64,000 nucleotides of DNA from Lamellibrachia satsuma (GCA_033239005.1 BSQZ01000006.1:12699662-12763661), one strand, 5' to 3'; shown: positions 1-11,029, counted from the stretch's first letter. Numbers and translations are program-made. Notes: generated from the sequence alone by a model not told the origin.

Positions 1-320
1 GTCTCTGTAGAATGAAGCTGTTTGTAAGCTGATTGTAATATATTAGACATACGATTTGACTCATTGAGAGACGTTTAGACGGCTTGCTACTTGCAAGTTT
101 TTTTAGTACCTTTTCTTTGGACAAAGTTGACTGCTACTTTACCTTTGTCTATAGTTAGAATAGCATCATTGCGTAATTTCAAAAGAGCGGTCTCTGTAGA
201 ATGAAGCTGTTTGTAAGCTGATTGTAATATATTAGACATACGATTTGACTCATTGAGAGACGTTTAGACGGCTTGCTACTTGCAAGTTTTTTTAGTACCT
301 TTTCTTTGGACAAAGTTGAC
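1..320. repeat. Direct duplication, period 189 bp
   Basis: Bases 1-131 recur essentially unchanged at 190-320 (both start gtctctgtagaatg and end acaaagttgac). The 58 bases between the copies are unique. The window opens inside or at the edge of the first copy, so a longer tandem array could extend to the left. No coding sense was found in the unit. Confidence 0.9.
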
Positions 321-429
321 TTCTTAAGAAGTGGGTTGACTTGCGCTTGTAAGAAATCGTCAGTAAACAAGCCAGAGCACAGTGACGCATTTAAATATTT
401 GTTATTGGGTAAAGTAATGTATCAAGTAA

Positions 430-1870
430 TGGCTCTGACAACATTGACACTCAAGCTGAAGAAGCCACATCACAAGAAAATACCATCCTTTCTATTTGAC
501 ATCGCAAAACTGAAGGACCCAGGTATTGCTAAAAAATTTGAGGCTAGACGAGGCGGCAGATTCGCAGAAGTAAAAATCTCGAAGAAAACATCGACGTCCT
601 CGCTGACAACATCAATGGAACTATACAGGGAACAACCACATAAGCACAGCCACATAAGTACGTGGCATAGAAAGAAACAAAATCCAACCGTGGATTACCA
701 ACGATATCCTGGATCTCTGAGACATAAGGAGAAACATGAAGAAGACAAATAACTCCACCCCTGAAATACCACGAACAATACCACAGTGCTAACCGCGCCA
801 TCAGAACGGAGATGCTAGACACAAAGGAAGAATGGGTCTTAGAGCAACGTGACAACATTGAGAAATGCACGAAAGGTGGTAGCAGCAAGAAAACCCTTGA
901 TACACTGAAGAAACTTACAATAAAACAACAACACAATGCTGCAGTTGTCGAAGGATGTCTCCTTGCTAACTGATAACACGGCCTTTCTTACACGATGAGT
1001 ATTGCCAAGAGCTCTACAACCAAGAACTGAAATCAGAGACCAGCATGCTGGAAAGTAAAGCCAGCAGTGTAGAAGAAACAGGCGACATGCAAGTGATAAG
1101 AGAAGAAGTAAAGGAGGCATTGTGCACACTGAAAGGAGGGAAATCACCCGGCGCCGACAACATTCAATACATAATAGCGGCTTAAACACTTCGGCCCTGA
1201 AATAATAAAGGTCCTTACTACATTCTGCCAGAGGATCTGGAAAATAAAGAAATGGTCCAGAGAATGGACGCAATCCATGATCATTCCACCCGAAAATGGA
1301 AATCTAAAACTATGCCAAAATTATAGAACCATCATCAGCCCATCAGCCACCCAAGCAAGATCATGCTACGAGTCATCTTGAACAGACTCGAAGGAAAAGC
1401 AGAATATATACTGGCTAAAGAACATGTAGGATTTAGGGCTGGGAGTAGCGCCACTAAACATATCTTCAATTTAAGATTGATCATAGAACCCATCTGCTTC
1501 AACAGAGAGACCTGATCCAAACTTTCATTGACTTTAAGTGGACATCTGTCCGTATCTGGCACGGAAGTTTAAGACAAGTCCTGATAAACTACAACTTTGG
1601 CGACTATCTAGTATAAGACACTGTAAGCCAACTCAATAATTAACTTGCAGAACTGTTCAGGACAACTGTAGGAGTTCGTTAACAGTCAACAGTTCCTACC
1701 AGAACATCCCCATTAACATCATGACGAATGGTCAGAACCTTCAAGAATGCCAGAGCTGGACTCTGACAGCAAAGACAGAGAGGCGCACACAAACATTTGA
1801 AATGAAATGTTTCAGGAGACACCTCCGCATTTCTTTCACCAAACACAACACGAACGAGACGTGAGACAGC
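430..1870 (+). mobile_element. Decayed LINE (non-LTR retrotransposon) relic
   Basis: Short conserved blocks of a LINE ORF2 appear in order on the plus strand, in shifting frames. About 490-560 reads PSFLFDIAKLKDP and RRGGRFAE, the region just before the reverse transcriptase. About 670-735 resembles a PWITNDILDL block. About 1100-1170 reads EALCTLKGGKSPGADNIQY, the start of the RT domain. About 1240-1330 matches the block with the NYRTI motif (here preceded by PENGNLKLC). About 1750-1860 reads TAKTERRTQTFEMKCFRRHL, a C-terminal block. The catalytic centre is largely lost, and there are many stops and frameshifts. Several invertebrate LINE clades share these blocks, so the clade is left open. 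The endonuclease domain is not visible, so the copy is probably 5'-truncated as well as mutated. Confidence 0.75.
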
Positions 1871-1879
1871 CAGTGGATT

Positions 1880-2640
1880 CCCTCACTTGTTTCCAATTTT
1901 ATATTTAGCTTAGACTCTACGCTTTATCTCTGTAATTCTGGAATCATTTTGTGTTGAGGTATTCTCTTTCGGTTTATGACGAAAACATCTGGCTTTATAG
2001 TAGAAGTTTTACACAGGACTAATTGTATACGGGGGGCTTGTTTCAATAAGTCTATAAAAACGGATCTGAAAACGTATGTTAAATTATTAATTCCAAACTC
2101 ATCTAAGCTCTCAAACATTTCGATGGTAATATCAATCAACCAATCAACCAACCAACCATTCAATCAATCAATCAGTCAATCAATCAATCAATTTATTTTG
2201 TTTCAAACCTATCAAACAAACAAGACAACACATGTAATCAAATAACTAGAATATAGTTTGAAAAGGAGTAAACAGGAAGTTTAAAACTTGTAAATATTTT
2301 ATCTTAATTGGGGGCTTTCCATATCTTTCGTCGTTGTGAAATTGTTGTGAAATTGTGAGATACATTTGTGTAACTAATACAAGTAAAATTGATACTGGCA
2401 ATGGAATGATTCATGCATCAAAGAAATCGATGGGTACATTCGTGCAATGAATCAACAAGGAAATATCTCAGATAAGCGGTACGAACGTTTTAGTGAGACA
2501 CATTTTCTCACAAACAAAGGCAGCAAATAAAATAAACACGTGCAACTACATGCATAAGCATTTTAAAACCGAAACCGGTTTTCGGTCGTTTGGTGATGTA
2601 ATGTTTCTGGTAAGTAGGTATGCGACATATACCTACTTGC
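1880..2640. other. Non-coding spacer with (CAAT)n tract
   Basis: No supported gene. A (CAAT/CAAC)n low-complexity stretch lies at about 2134-2192. The rest is AT-rich unique sequence and would contain the 3' flank of the minus-strand Cys-rich gene that ends at 2645. Confidence 0.6.
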
Positions 2641-2644
2641 AAAG

Positions 2645-2917
2645 TTATCTCTTATCATATATATACGAGCTTGGATAGTCATCGTTTTTCAACCTCTCGA
2701 GCATTTTATTACAGTTCTTCATGCATTCATTGTAGCCCCTCCTGCAGTGTGCACCGTAATGCTTGTTTTTCTTAAGGTGACACTCCGTCTTTTTGTAGCA
2801 GTTAAATAACTGCTCTATGCAATGCCAACAATCTGGGTCTTTAGATTTTTTCGTGTATGTTATACCACCACCGGCGGCGAACGTCACCAGCATCAGCATC
2901 ACCAGTACGACCTTCAT
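2645..2917 (-). CDS. Small secreted cysteine-rich protein, 90 aa
   Basis: A 90-residue reading frame starts with a clear signal peptide (MKVVLVMLMLVTFAAGGG, cleavage likely near residues 16-20). The mature part is basic and has seven cysteines spaced C-x2-C-x6-C-x5-C-x11-C-x6-C-x3-C, followed by a polar, tyrosine-rich tail. Directly upstream of the ATG the minus strand reads a pyrimidine-rich tract ending TTGTAG, a good 3' splice site. The start codon would therefore open a coding exon after a 5'-UTR intron or a trans-spliced leader. The protein is probably secreted and disulfide-bonded. No family was recognised and no function is assigned; secreted signalling peptide, antimicrobial peptide and structural peptide are all possible. 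The odd cysteine count suggests a dimer, a free thiol or a missing final cysteine. No polyadenylation signal was seen close downstream. Confidence 0.65.
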   Translation of the reverse strand: MKVVLVMLMLVTFAAGGGITYTKKSKDPDCWHCIEQLFNCYKKTECHLKKNKHYGAHCRRGYNECMKNCNKMLERLKNDDYPSSYIYDKR

Positions 2918-2973
2918 CTACAATGAGAAACAAAGCCGTTGTTAACTGAAACATGTCACATAAAACACAGCTA

Positions 2974-3368
2974 CAGTGAACAGTTGTGCATATTTCTAGC
3001 AATGCAACAGTATATGCGACTCTTGGTCTAAGTATATACCAGTTACGTGAACGTAATACCTCATTGGTCGTTGCTTAAAATGTGATTTTATATAGCGTAG
3101 TATTTACACTTCCATGGCTACCTATTACATTTCCCCGGCTACCAATTCATTTGAACACCAACTGAACTTCTCTGAAACACATTCAGCAACGCTGCAGTTA
3201 CTGCTTAAAGTTACTCATACATATAGCTCAACCACACCTTATTTATGCGAATGAGTGAACTGGAACAAGATTGAGCATATTCCGAAATGGGGTTGCTGTA
3301 TTGAATTCACAAAGCAAGTGTGTTAGCGATGAATTGCATGTGTGGGGGTTATAATGTGGCATCTACTG
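2974..3368 (+). repeat. Long direct repeat, copy 1 (left of Tc1 relic)
   Basis: This stretch aligns collinearly with 4227-4529. Shared blocks include tttctagca, the region of gcgtagtattt against acgaagtatcc, gaaatggggttgctgta, aaagcaag and catctact. The copies have clearly diverged and differ by indels. A block at about 3150-3205 (gaacttctctgaaacacatt and following bases) also resembles the dispersed repeat at 20411-20470. Confidence 0.7.
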
Positions 3369-3479
3369 AACAACAAAAGCAACAGGACAATTTTAACACA
3401 TGCTTGTATCACGACACGATGAACTCGCCAAACTCTTACTAACGCAGCATGACGCAGTTAGATTTGATGTCTTGATTAA

Positions 3480-4230
3480 GCTGGGAAAATCGTGCAGGGC
3501 GCATTGTTCATTCGATCAACACGAATAAAAGGACGTACCAACACAAGTTTTACCAGTGCTATCCTTGACATAGCAGCCGCTGGAGTCACAAATGATCGGC
3601 CACGAACTGAAAAACCTTGGGTGAACCCTTCAAGACAAGACCGTCACACAACGCACAAGAGACCGCCCGGAACATCATCGGTAACCAGCAGAGGCATGTC
3701 AGCAGTCAGAGAGTGCCCGAACGACATGCCGAAAGAAACCATCAAAACACACGTCCAGCAATCACCAGCTGGCAATACGACAATGGGCACAACATCACGT
3801 GAACTGGCGTTAAAGACACTGGCACATGATCTTGTTCTTAGATGAAAGACGAGTTTACATTGACTATCTGGACGGACGTAGGAGAGTATGGCATCGAGTC
3901 GACCAAACATATGCTGATGGGTTGGTGATGGAGAGGAACCCGTTGTGTGGCCAAAGCGTGTTGATATGGGGAGGCATTTGCGTCAACCGGGGCATACGAC
4001 CCGTCATCTTTCAACACCGTTGAGTAGCGGTCTATTAACCAAGTGCTTACACATCCAAATCGTCCCATTTGTCGCCATGGAAACACCATTTTGCAGCAAG
4101 ACAGTGCCCACCCAGACACTGCTAAGATCACGCAGGACTTCCTCCAGCACCACAACATCTGCATATTGCCCTGGCCGTCTCTCAGTCCAGAACAGAACCA
4201 CATTGAGCACTTTTGCGCACCACCTGCAGT
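3480..4230 (+). pseudogene. Tc1/mariner-like transposase relic
   Basis: Reading across frames, the centre shows WHRVDQTYADG and SVLIWGGICVNRG. It is followed by a block reading TILQQDSAHPDTA and ILPWPSLSPEQNHIEHF, the catalytic-core signatures of Tc1-type DDE transposases. The usual form is QQDNARPHTA and WPSxSPDLNPIEH, so two catalytic-region motifs are already altered. The N-terminal half (3490-3830) is only recognisable as a degraded helix-turn-helix region. Frameshifts occur near 3830 and 4035. No terminal inverted repeats were found. The relic is instead bracketed by long direct repeats. It is non-functional. Confidence 0.8.
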
Positions 4231-4529
4231 GAGCAGTGGTGTGTATTTCTAGCAGCACAACATCACATCAGTATATGTCACTATTGTCTTAAACATTCTC
4301 TTCGTGTACCTTACGTTACCGTAATATAGGGTTGCTGTAAAATTGTTTTATACAACGAAGTATCCCGCATGCGAACGCTTTACATAATGCCCAGGCGTAC
4401 CAGTTTATTCCAACGTCAACTGGATTCTCTGCGCACACTTGGAGCGTGCGAAATGGGGTTGCTGTAGTTTGCAAAGCAAGTTTGTTAGAGAAGAATAGTA
4501 GTAGGTATACTACAACGTGACATCTACTT
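4227..4529 (+). repeat. Long direct repeat, copy 2 (right of Tc1 relic)
   Basis: Collinear partner of 2974-3368, in the same orientation and shorter because of internal indels. It begins directly where the transposase homology ends. Tc1 elements normally end in inverted repeats, so these direct repeats do not belong to a standard Tc1 structure. Confidence 0.7.
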
Positions 4530-4659
4530 CTCATTACAGAGAATAATTTTATTTTTTTTTTACGTGATCCATAGTGCACACATGTGTCCGTGCAACAAAG
4601 AAACCCGTCCTCCGTCGATACTAACTCCCTGTAGACCGGGAGCCCAGAAATCACACATC

Positions 4660-4930
4660 AAATGGAGCAAAAAAGTATATTTATTTATGGAAATGGCGCC
4701 AAGGCTAAAAACAGTGCAAAATGTTTCCGTGCGGTTCCCTGACTATGGAATGACTAATGCCAGCAATTTTAGGTGGGGTGGCGTTCCCCCTGCAAGCGCA
4801 GACCCCAAAGGGTGCGAAAAAAAGTACATTTATTTATGGGCACTGCGCCAAGGTTAAAAACAGTGTTTCCTTGGGAGTCCCTGAGTACGAAATGACCAAT
4901 GTCAGCAACCCGCAAAGGGTGAGAAAAGGG
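4660..4930 (+). repeat. Dispersed repeat, two units (about 110-155 bp)
   Basis: Two units share an atttatttatgg block, then gcgccaaggttaaaaacagtg, then a gttccctgactatggaatga type block, then caatgccagcaa, then a caaagggtgagaaaa type block. The second unit starts near 4818. The reverse complement of this unit forms the array at 10500-10985, so this is a dispersed repeat family of low tandem copy number. No coding function is supported. Confidence 0.75.
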
Positions 4931-5129
4931 GCACTTATTGAAGCAGAAATTTGGTTTGATATGTGGAGCCACTCGATCTGCGTCGAAAGTACCCAAGCCG
5001 CTAGACACATTTCGTTCGATGTAGATATGTTCCGTGGCCTGGTCGATCACTACATTCGATCAGTGTGAATTCAATTTGAATGATATGGGCCGATGAACCA
5101 ATGAACAATTAATGTCATAACGATGACAT

Positions 5130-5640
5130 CCCAGTCTACCACAAACCTATCAACACCCTGAGGTCACTGTTGGTACACCCAAAAGACAGAACAGCAAAGG
5201 CAGCAAAGTGTGGGGTGGTATGTGACATACAACGCCTAGAATGTGACCGACACTATATAGGAAAACAGCCAGAACACTTGGCACAAGAATTAAAGAACAT
5301 CTATCTTATCCCCAACCCTTATTAGCTGTAAATGAACACAAACCGAACACAGGCCATCAGTGTTCTACGAAGGACGTTAACATTCTAGACATGAGGAGAA
5401 CTGGCACAGGAGGCGATTAACATCCACAGAGAGAAACCTACGTTTAACCGAGGTGTTGGCCAGGAGTCCCATCAGTCCTGTTCCAGCTTTTGTTACGGAT
5501 GTGTCACATGACCAATGTCATGTGACACATCCGTAACTTCAGTCTGCTGAAGAAGACCGCGGTATGCGGTCGAAATATTCAGATCGAATAGCAAGTTTCT
5601 TGAGACGTATTTGTGTTTAATATCAGTAACCGAGAAACCG
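5130..5640 (+). mobile_element. Penelope-like element 3' fragment (GIY-YIG relic)
   Basis: Across frames the stretch 5130-5450 gives INTLRSLLVHPKD, then CDRHYIG (the second half of a GIY-YIG endonuclease signature), then RIKEHLSYP, NTGHQ and REPTFNRG. These are the usual blocks of the C-terminal GIY-YIG endonuclease of Penelope-like retroelements. Stops and at least one frameshift (near 5270-5290) kill it, and the reverse transcriptase part is absent. The following untranslated segment, 5480-5640, contains two strong hairpins, listed separately. Confidence 0.7.
5492..5537. repeat. Perfect 21-bp inverted repeat with 4-nt loop
   Basis: The arm gttacggatgtgtcacatga plus c (5492-5512) is exactly complementary to 5517-5537, with loop caat. 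A second hairpin, gaccgc-ggtat-gcggtc, follows at 5555-5571 and is flanked by ctgaaga and cgaaat. Both lie in the 3' region of the Penelope-like fragment. A perfect 21-bp stem in otherwise decayed DNA is unusual. Confidence 0.9.
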
Positions 5641-5649
5641 GATCATCTG

Positions 5650-6044
5650 TCCATTCAATGATAGCTTATGTTTACTATTCTATTTTGAGGTACACATATC
5701 ATTATTTTGATGTATTTGAGCTACAGTAACGCAACTGTTTGTGATATCGCCCGACGCAGAACAAACTGTCGAATGGGTCGAGTTGAAAATCGGACGATAG
5801 TGTTACAACAGGGCACAGCGTAGTGACGTACACGCACAAGCACATAGGTCAACACTGCGATATTTATCATTTTAAGCAAACGACAAGCGGTAAAATGAGA
5901 GAGTCGATAATATACACGGTTTAGGTTTGCGGTTATATATCGTCAACAAACCAATGTGAAAGTTATCTAGCCCTGATGTGGGTGTGGTTAATATGGCGAA
6001 TTTTGTGTAATTAATATAACAAATAATATATATCTCTCTCTCTC

Positions 6045-6106
<62 letters not shown>

Positions 6107-6130
6107 CACATTCTTTTTTCTCTCTCTCTC
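5650..6130. other. Spacer ending in (TC)n/(CA)n microsatellite
   Basis: No gene seen. A compound microsatellite runs from about 6032 to 6131: (TC)n, then (CA)n at about 6067-6102, then (TC)n again. Confidence 0.7.
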
Positions 6131-6620
6131 CGCCCCCCTCCTTTTATTTGCAGCTAATTGGTATTATCTTAAAAGAATATAAAACATAGGATTGCTGATG
6201 CAATACTTACTTTAAATTAACAATAATTGAATTATATTGCGTTACTGTCAATTGTTCCATTAACCTGAGAATTCACGGCGTTCGTGCGACAGGCGAGGGC
6301 GAGGACACCGACGCCACGGTACTGGGAGTGATTGAAGATAAAATGGGTGTCACCCCTCTACTCTCACTGCACGACCCAGATAGGAGTCACCGCTTAGATG
6401 TAAAGCGTACCGGCAGCTATATTAAGACAGCAACACTTTAGTCGACGCCATCTCTTCTTATATAACATGTATGGATGGGGTTGTTTACCACTGACCATTG
6501 ATTCGTTGTCAAAACGGAGAGCCCCACTAGGCCATTATTCGGTCAAGCGTTCCCACATACCAGACGACCTGCTCTTTTTAGCTTACTGGGTGGTTTAGTT
6601 GCCGCGGGCTAGCAGTTTTG
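6131..6620. other. Spacer without recognised features
   Basis: No coding or repeat structure was supported on either strand. A moderately GC-rich island lies at about 6290-6420. Confidence 0.4.
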
Positions 6621-6627
6621 GCATAGC

Positions 6628-6731
6628 GCAACACAGTATCTGGTATTGTGGAACACAGTATCTGGTATTGTGCAACACAGTATCTGGCATTGCGCAACAC
6701 AGTATCTGGTATTGTGCAACACAGTATCTGG
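6628..6731. repeat. 22-bp minisatellite, about 4.7 copies
   Basis: The unit gcaacacagtatctggtattgt starts at 6628, 6650, 6672, 6694 and 6716 (the last is partial), with only single-base differences. Short open frames across it are a by-product of the repeat. Confidence 0.95.
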
Positions 6732-7077
6732 TTAACGACTGTCATAAATGGCCTGCACTTCAGCATTCATGCATGTGTTGGTGCACCTATTTGTGACAAA
6801 AGAAACCACATATTCTGTTATTACACGTTGCTACGTTCTATGAACAACGATATCTCTGAGACAACACATTATCTGTTTTACTGCAAAACTGCAGAGCATT
6901 TGACTGTGTTGCTAATATATATAATTGTTTTACAGCAAAACCGCTGCGTTTGACTGGGTTGCTAACACATTTGCCATATCGGCTACATCTATGCTATCGT
7001 CTATGCAAGAGCGTATTGTTTTGTAAATTTGTTTCTTACTTTAAATGTTAGTTATTTTTCTGTATATTTATTCAGAT

Positions 7078-7176
7078 ATATCGCACTTGTTTGAGCAGCT
7101 GTCTAATTGAATATCGCACTTGTTTGATCAGCTGTCCAATTGAATATCGCACTTGTTTGAGCAGCTGTCCAATTGA
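7078..7176. repeat. 33-bp tandem repeat, three copies
   Basis: The units at 7078-7110, 7111-7143 and 7144-7176 (beginning atatcgcacttgtttga) differ by only a few bases. The surrounding 6750-7690 sequence shows no supported gene. Confidence 0.95.
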
Positions 7177-7458
7177 ATCTACACGTAACACAAGCGGATT
7201 GCAATATTTGTATAACTAATTTAAACCGGACACTTCCACTGTACACGTTGACGTGTACATTCTATGTATATTATTATAGTATATTGTTATTCATTTCTCG
7301 TTTGTATTCCAAAAACAAAATTATGTTCATCCTAGGTAGCAAACAATTTACTATCAGAGTAATACACAGTCCCACAATGTATTTCGAATCACTTTTTATC
7401 TTCATAAACATCATCTATATTAAATATGACAAATGATCAGTTGTTTCTTCGGTGCAAC

Positions 7459-7506
7459 GGATGTGTTAAACAAAGGATGTGTTAAACAATGGATGTGTTA
7501 AACAAA
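7459..7506. repeat. 16-bp tandem repeat, three copies
   Basis: The units ggatgtgttaaacaaa, ggatgtgttaaacaat and ggatgtgttaaacaaa lie head to tail. Confidence 0.95.
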
Positions 7507-7689
7507 ACGCATTGCTTAGTATTCTCCAGTTAAATGATAAATATAACGGCAACACAAACCACATGCCTACAATACACTACTCATCATATTTTGACGCCGA
7601 CAGTTTCAGCAGTTTGGCAAAATCTACTTATAACTGCTTCACAATATTCAACACGAATATACAGTAGCAAGTCAATACTAAATTAATGC

Positions 7690-8250
7690 TAAATTCTGCG
7701 AACTCGAAGCTTTTGTAGAGGAACTAGAACAAATTAACTTAGTGCAGTAACATTTAGTGCAATATGCATCCAAGAAAGTAGGTATTCCGAAAACGAAGAT
7801 ATATCATAAATTCAATTAGAGAGATATAATTGTATTCCACAAGACAAGACATAATACATAGTATTAGGCCTCCAGTAATAAAGGTGGCCTAATAACATAC
7901 ATAAACCCAAAAAAATCAGCCATAAGCTTATGCTCAAATTAAATCAATATGAATATTGGGAAGGACAATTCGTTCAAATATCTGATGGTGGATTATCCAA
8001 CGAACTAGTATTAGGAAACCTGTATAGATCACCCAAAAAAAATACATGAACTATCGCCTATTTTTATAAAGACTTGAAACATTAAATGCTGATGTCGTAA
8101 TCTCTGCCGATTATAGTATCAACCTACCAAAACTAAACGAAAAGTAGGTTTTCAATGATTTTTACACACTGATTTCACTTAGTTTTTACCCAAAAATAAC
8201 GATTCCTACTAGACTGACAATACATTAATTGATAATTCCGAATAATAATA
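7690..8250 (+). mobile_element. LINE endonuclease-domain relic
   Basis: Conserved blocks of an APE-type LINE endonuclease occur in order in changing frames. An ELEAFVEELEQINL block lies near 7700. An ASSNKGGLITYINP block lies near 7870-7900. NELVLGNLYRSPKKN lies at about 7997-8045, and VVISADYSINLPKLNEK at about 8093-8143. The last corresponds to the GDFNINLL catalytic block. VFNDF, then SFYPKITIPTRLT, follow. Numerous stops show it is dead. No RT domain follows, so only the endonuclease part remains. It resembles the minus-strand relic at 15440-15990 and probably belongs to the same LINE group. Confidence 0.7.
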
Positions 8251-8537
8251 TTCACGACCACAACAATCGAGGACGTTCAAAACAACATATCACACGAACA
8301 AATCACAAATTCACACAACAGTGTCTTAGGCATAGTTTGCCTCACGTAATCTAACTGTAATCGAGCTAGGGTATGCATGTGGTTATGTTAACGGTTTCCT
8401 CCTAGACAGCTTGCATCTCGGGTGCCAAACTTTCAGGGATAAATCTACGACCCCGTGAATGAAACGTAACGCCTTTATTTTTTTGAAATACGATGTATAT
8501 CAAGGGTTCTCAGTTTTTATAGTAAATCAAATGTTCG
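8250..8537. other. Spacer without recognised features
   Basis: Downstream flank of the LINE endonuclease relic; nothing supported. Confidence 0.3.
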
Positions 8538-10447
8538 ATGTGTAAAGTAGGACTTGGAACCCTGACAGGGTCGAAATCATTGCTGAGCATTCTGAACCGC
8601 TTTGGCCATTGCATCAGCTACGATGGAGAGCGGGAAACACCTGGTGGTCTTAATCTGTTCAATGGATTAGGAACAGCGTGCGCCTGGGCCAACTATGATG
8701 TTAACACTGAGACACCCGACGGCAGAACCATATTGCATTCCACGGTGGGGAAATGCTACCAGAATAAACGTCCACCACAGACAACCACAGAGACGCCACC
8801 AGTTAACCTGGCTGGGACACTGACCGGACGGATGAGGAGGCGCTTCGATGGAAACGTGAAGGTGGTTCCTCCTTTTCTCAAGTCTCTGAAACGGGCTCAA
8901 TTCAAGTCGACTTTATATGTGGCTCTTTCAGCCGCTCTTTACTGGATTCGTTTCTCGATTCGTGGTGGATGACCTCCCCCAAACTGTGATCGCGTACATG
9001 GACCCCAGCCTCCAGCGAGAAACGATGTGGTGCAGGAAACGATGATGCGTTGCTGATGAGATGAACCACAAATACGCTATCGTCACTTATGATCTCGCTG
9101 TTGCCCTGAAGGCATACTCCATTCAAGCACTGCAAACTCCAGTTATTGATAGAATCATCATATTGCTCTGAAATTTCCAGTGTCGAACACTGGTCCACTT
9201 ATGATTGGAGCCATAAGTCAATAGGGATGCTGCGTCTCCAATGAGAAATGTCCCGGCTTTCAGAAACTCAGAGAGTGCCTTCAGAAGGTGGTCGGTCACT
9301 CTCACCCAACGAGGCATGGCCCTGTCAGAGCTACAGGAAATGGTCGGTCTCCAGTCGGGGGACAAACCGGCTAATCAGTTGAGGAAATGGAGAATTCGAC
9401 GAGACAATGCTGACATGAATGTCATCGCCAACGCACCAAACATGCAATCCGTTCGCCACTGATTCCCCTGCCGAGATCACCAATGCGTCATCGGGGAAGA
9501 CAGCAAAGGAGGAGACCAAGACATTTCTCTTTGGATCTCTGGCACGGGGGACAACACTTCGACTGAAATTCGAGTGCGAGTGTGCCGTCGATGCTGAAGA
9601 CAGTGGCAAGGACCAAGCTGTTGAACTTCGCTGCAGAGAACGTAAAGGAGTCGAGGGCCATGGTGCGTAGAGTGAATGCGGCAGAGGGAGTCTGGTATGT
9701 CTTTGGGACAATAATGGTTGTCGCCGCCAACATAAGCGACGCAATTGACCTGCGCGACCTCCTGTGTTTTCCCATCACTGCTGTTCCTCTTTCTCTCGCT
9801 CACAACGACGACACTCCACTGACGACGAACAAGGCGACACCCACAAAGGCATTTGAAATTAGACATAGTGTTGTGCTTACGGATGCAACCCCCCCCCACC
9901 CACCAATCGCTGCCACTTTGATTGATGGCGGCATCCTCCTGCATGAAACCTGCAGCATAGCAAGTCCACATATGCAATGATGGCCAGGGATCTATTGGTG
10001 AAGGTATGTTCCTTTCGTGGTGAGCAGATCCACTTGGTACTGGATAAGTATCAGTCATCATCCATCAAAGATTCCGAGCAAAATCTGCGTAGATCAGGAA
10101 GTAATCACCACACATTCGTCATCACTGGACCTAACCAGCGGCAGAGCGGGACTTAGCTCCTCAAGAACGGGGCATTTAAGGATGAGTTTGCCCGTTTCAT
10201 TATGGACGAGTAGAAAAAGCCGCACTACGGGTCAATAATAGGAGGAAGAACGGTGTATGTGTCGCAAGTGCATGTGCATGGAAATGAAGAACAACAGCCG
10301 CCTCCAAGGTTGACACGAGGAGGCCGACAGCTGTCTACCGACACGGACGGCCTCGTCATTCTTCTTGGGCTTGCCGGAAGATCGGAAAGGATAACCACCA
10401 TCATAGACTACGGGTCTGGCAACCACCAAAGATACATTCATGTGTAA
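8538..10447 (+). pseudogene. Decayed ORF of an unnamed transposon-associated family
   Basis: Two ends of what looks like one protein family are visible. At 8580-8770 there is a block reading LLSILNRFGHCISY, then a DVNTETPDGRTILHSTVG block. At about 9980-10430 there are ARDLLVKVCSFRGEQIHL, FKDEFARFIMDE and STDTDGLVILLGLAGRSE, then DYGSGNHQRYIHV. I associate these signatures with repetitive ORFs scattered through marine invertebrate genomes. Their biochemical role is not known to me, although the xDTDxLVxLL block recalls acidic clusters of nuclease folds. The middle (8980-9970) is shifted and interrupted. It is non-functional. The assignment to one family is inference from memory of motifs. Confidence 0.5.
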
Positions 10448-10499
10448 AACTGGTTGAGGGGCTAGGGTGAGGGGCTAGGGGTGAGGGGCTGGGGTGTGA

Positions 10500-10985
10500 T
10501 GCCCTTGCGTGGTTGCTGGTGGAGAAAACTTCATAACATTCCTCGCAATGGTCATTCCGTACATAGGAAACCCTAACGAAATATTTGACACATTGTGTAT
10601 GACACATATACTTGGCGTCATTCACTTAAATAAATGCCTATTTTCTCACCCTTTCGGGGTTACTGGCAGGGGGAATCCCCACTTAAATTTGCTGGCATTG
10701 GTCATTCCATAGTCAGGGAACCTCATTTTAGCCTTGGCGCTATTCCCTTAAATAAATGTTCTTTTTGCCTCTTTGATGGATGATTTCGCTGGCACCCCCC
10801 TGCCCAGACCCGGCAGCAACGCATTTTGGGGGATGTCCGGAGGTGGTCCATTCAATCGAACTCCAAGGAAACATTTGACACCATTTTTTCTGTCGCGCCA
10901 GTCCATTAATTAGGCGTCATTCGGTTAAACAAATGCCCCTTTTCTCATCTTTCGGGGGTTGCTGGCAACCCCCAACGCTCACGCC
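10500..10985 (-). repeat. About 150-bp dispersed repeat, three units (reverse of 4660-4930)
   Basis: Units near 10540-10680, 10685-10800 and 10840-10985 each contain ggcgtcattcacttaaataaatg or a variant, then ttttctcacccttt, then ggggttgctggc and ggtcattcc. They are the reverse complement of the units at 4660-4930. The G-rich tract before it (10455-10500) has four short copies of ggggctagggtga or similar. Confidence 0.75.
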
Positions 10986-11029
10986 GAAAACGAGAACACA
11001 TGTATCTTGAAAACGGGAACGTACGTATG

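Noticed and set aside
5539..5600. Active hammerhead ribozyme
   Set aside because: CUGANGA and GAAA boxes are present, but an extra base precedes stem II and no convincing stems I/III were found. Kept only as a structural note.
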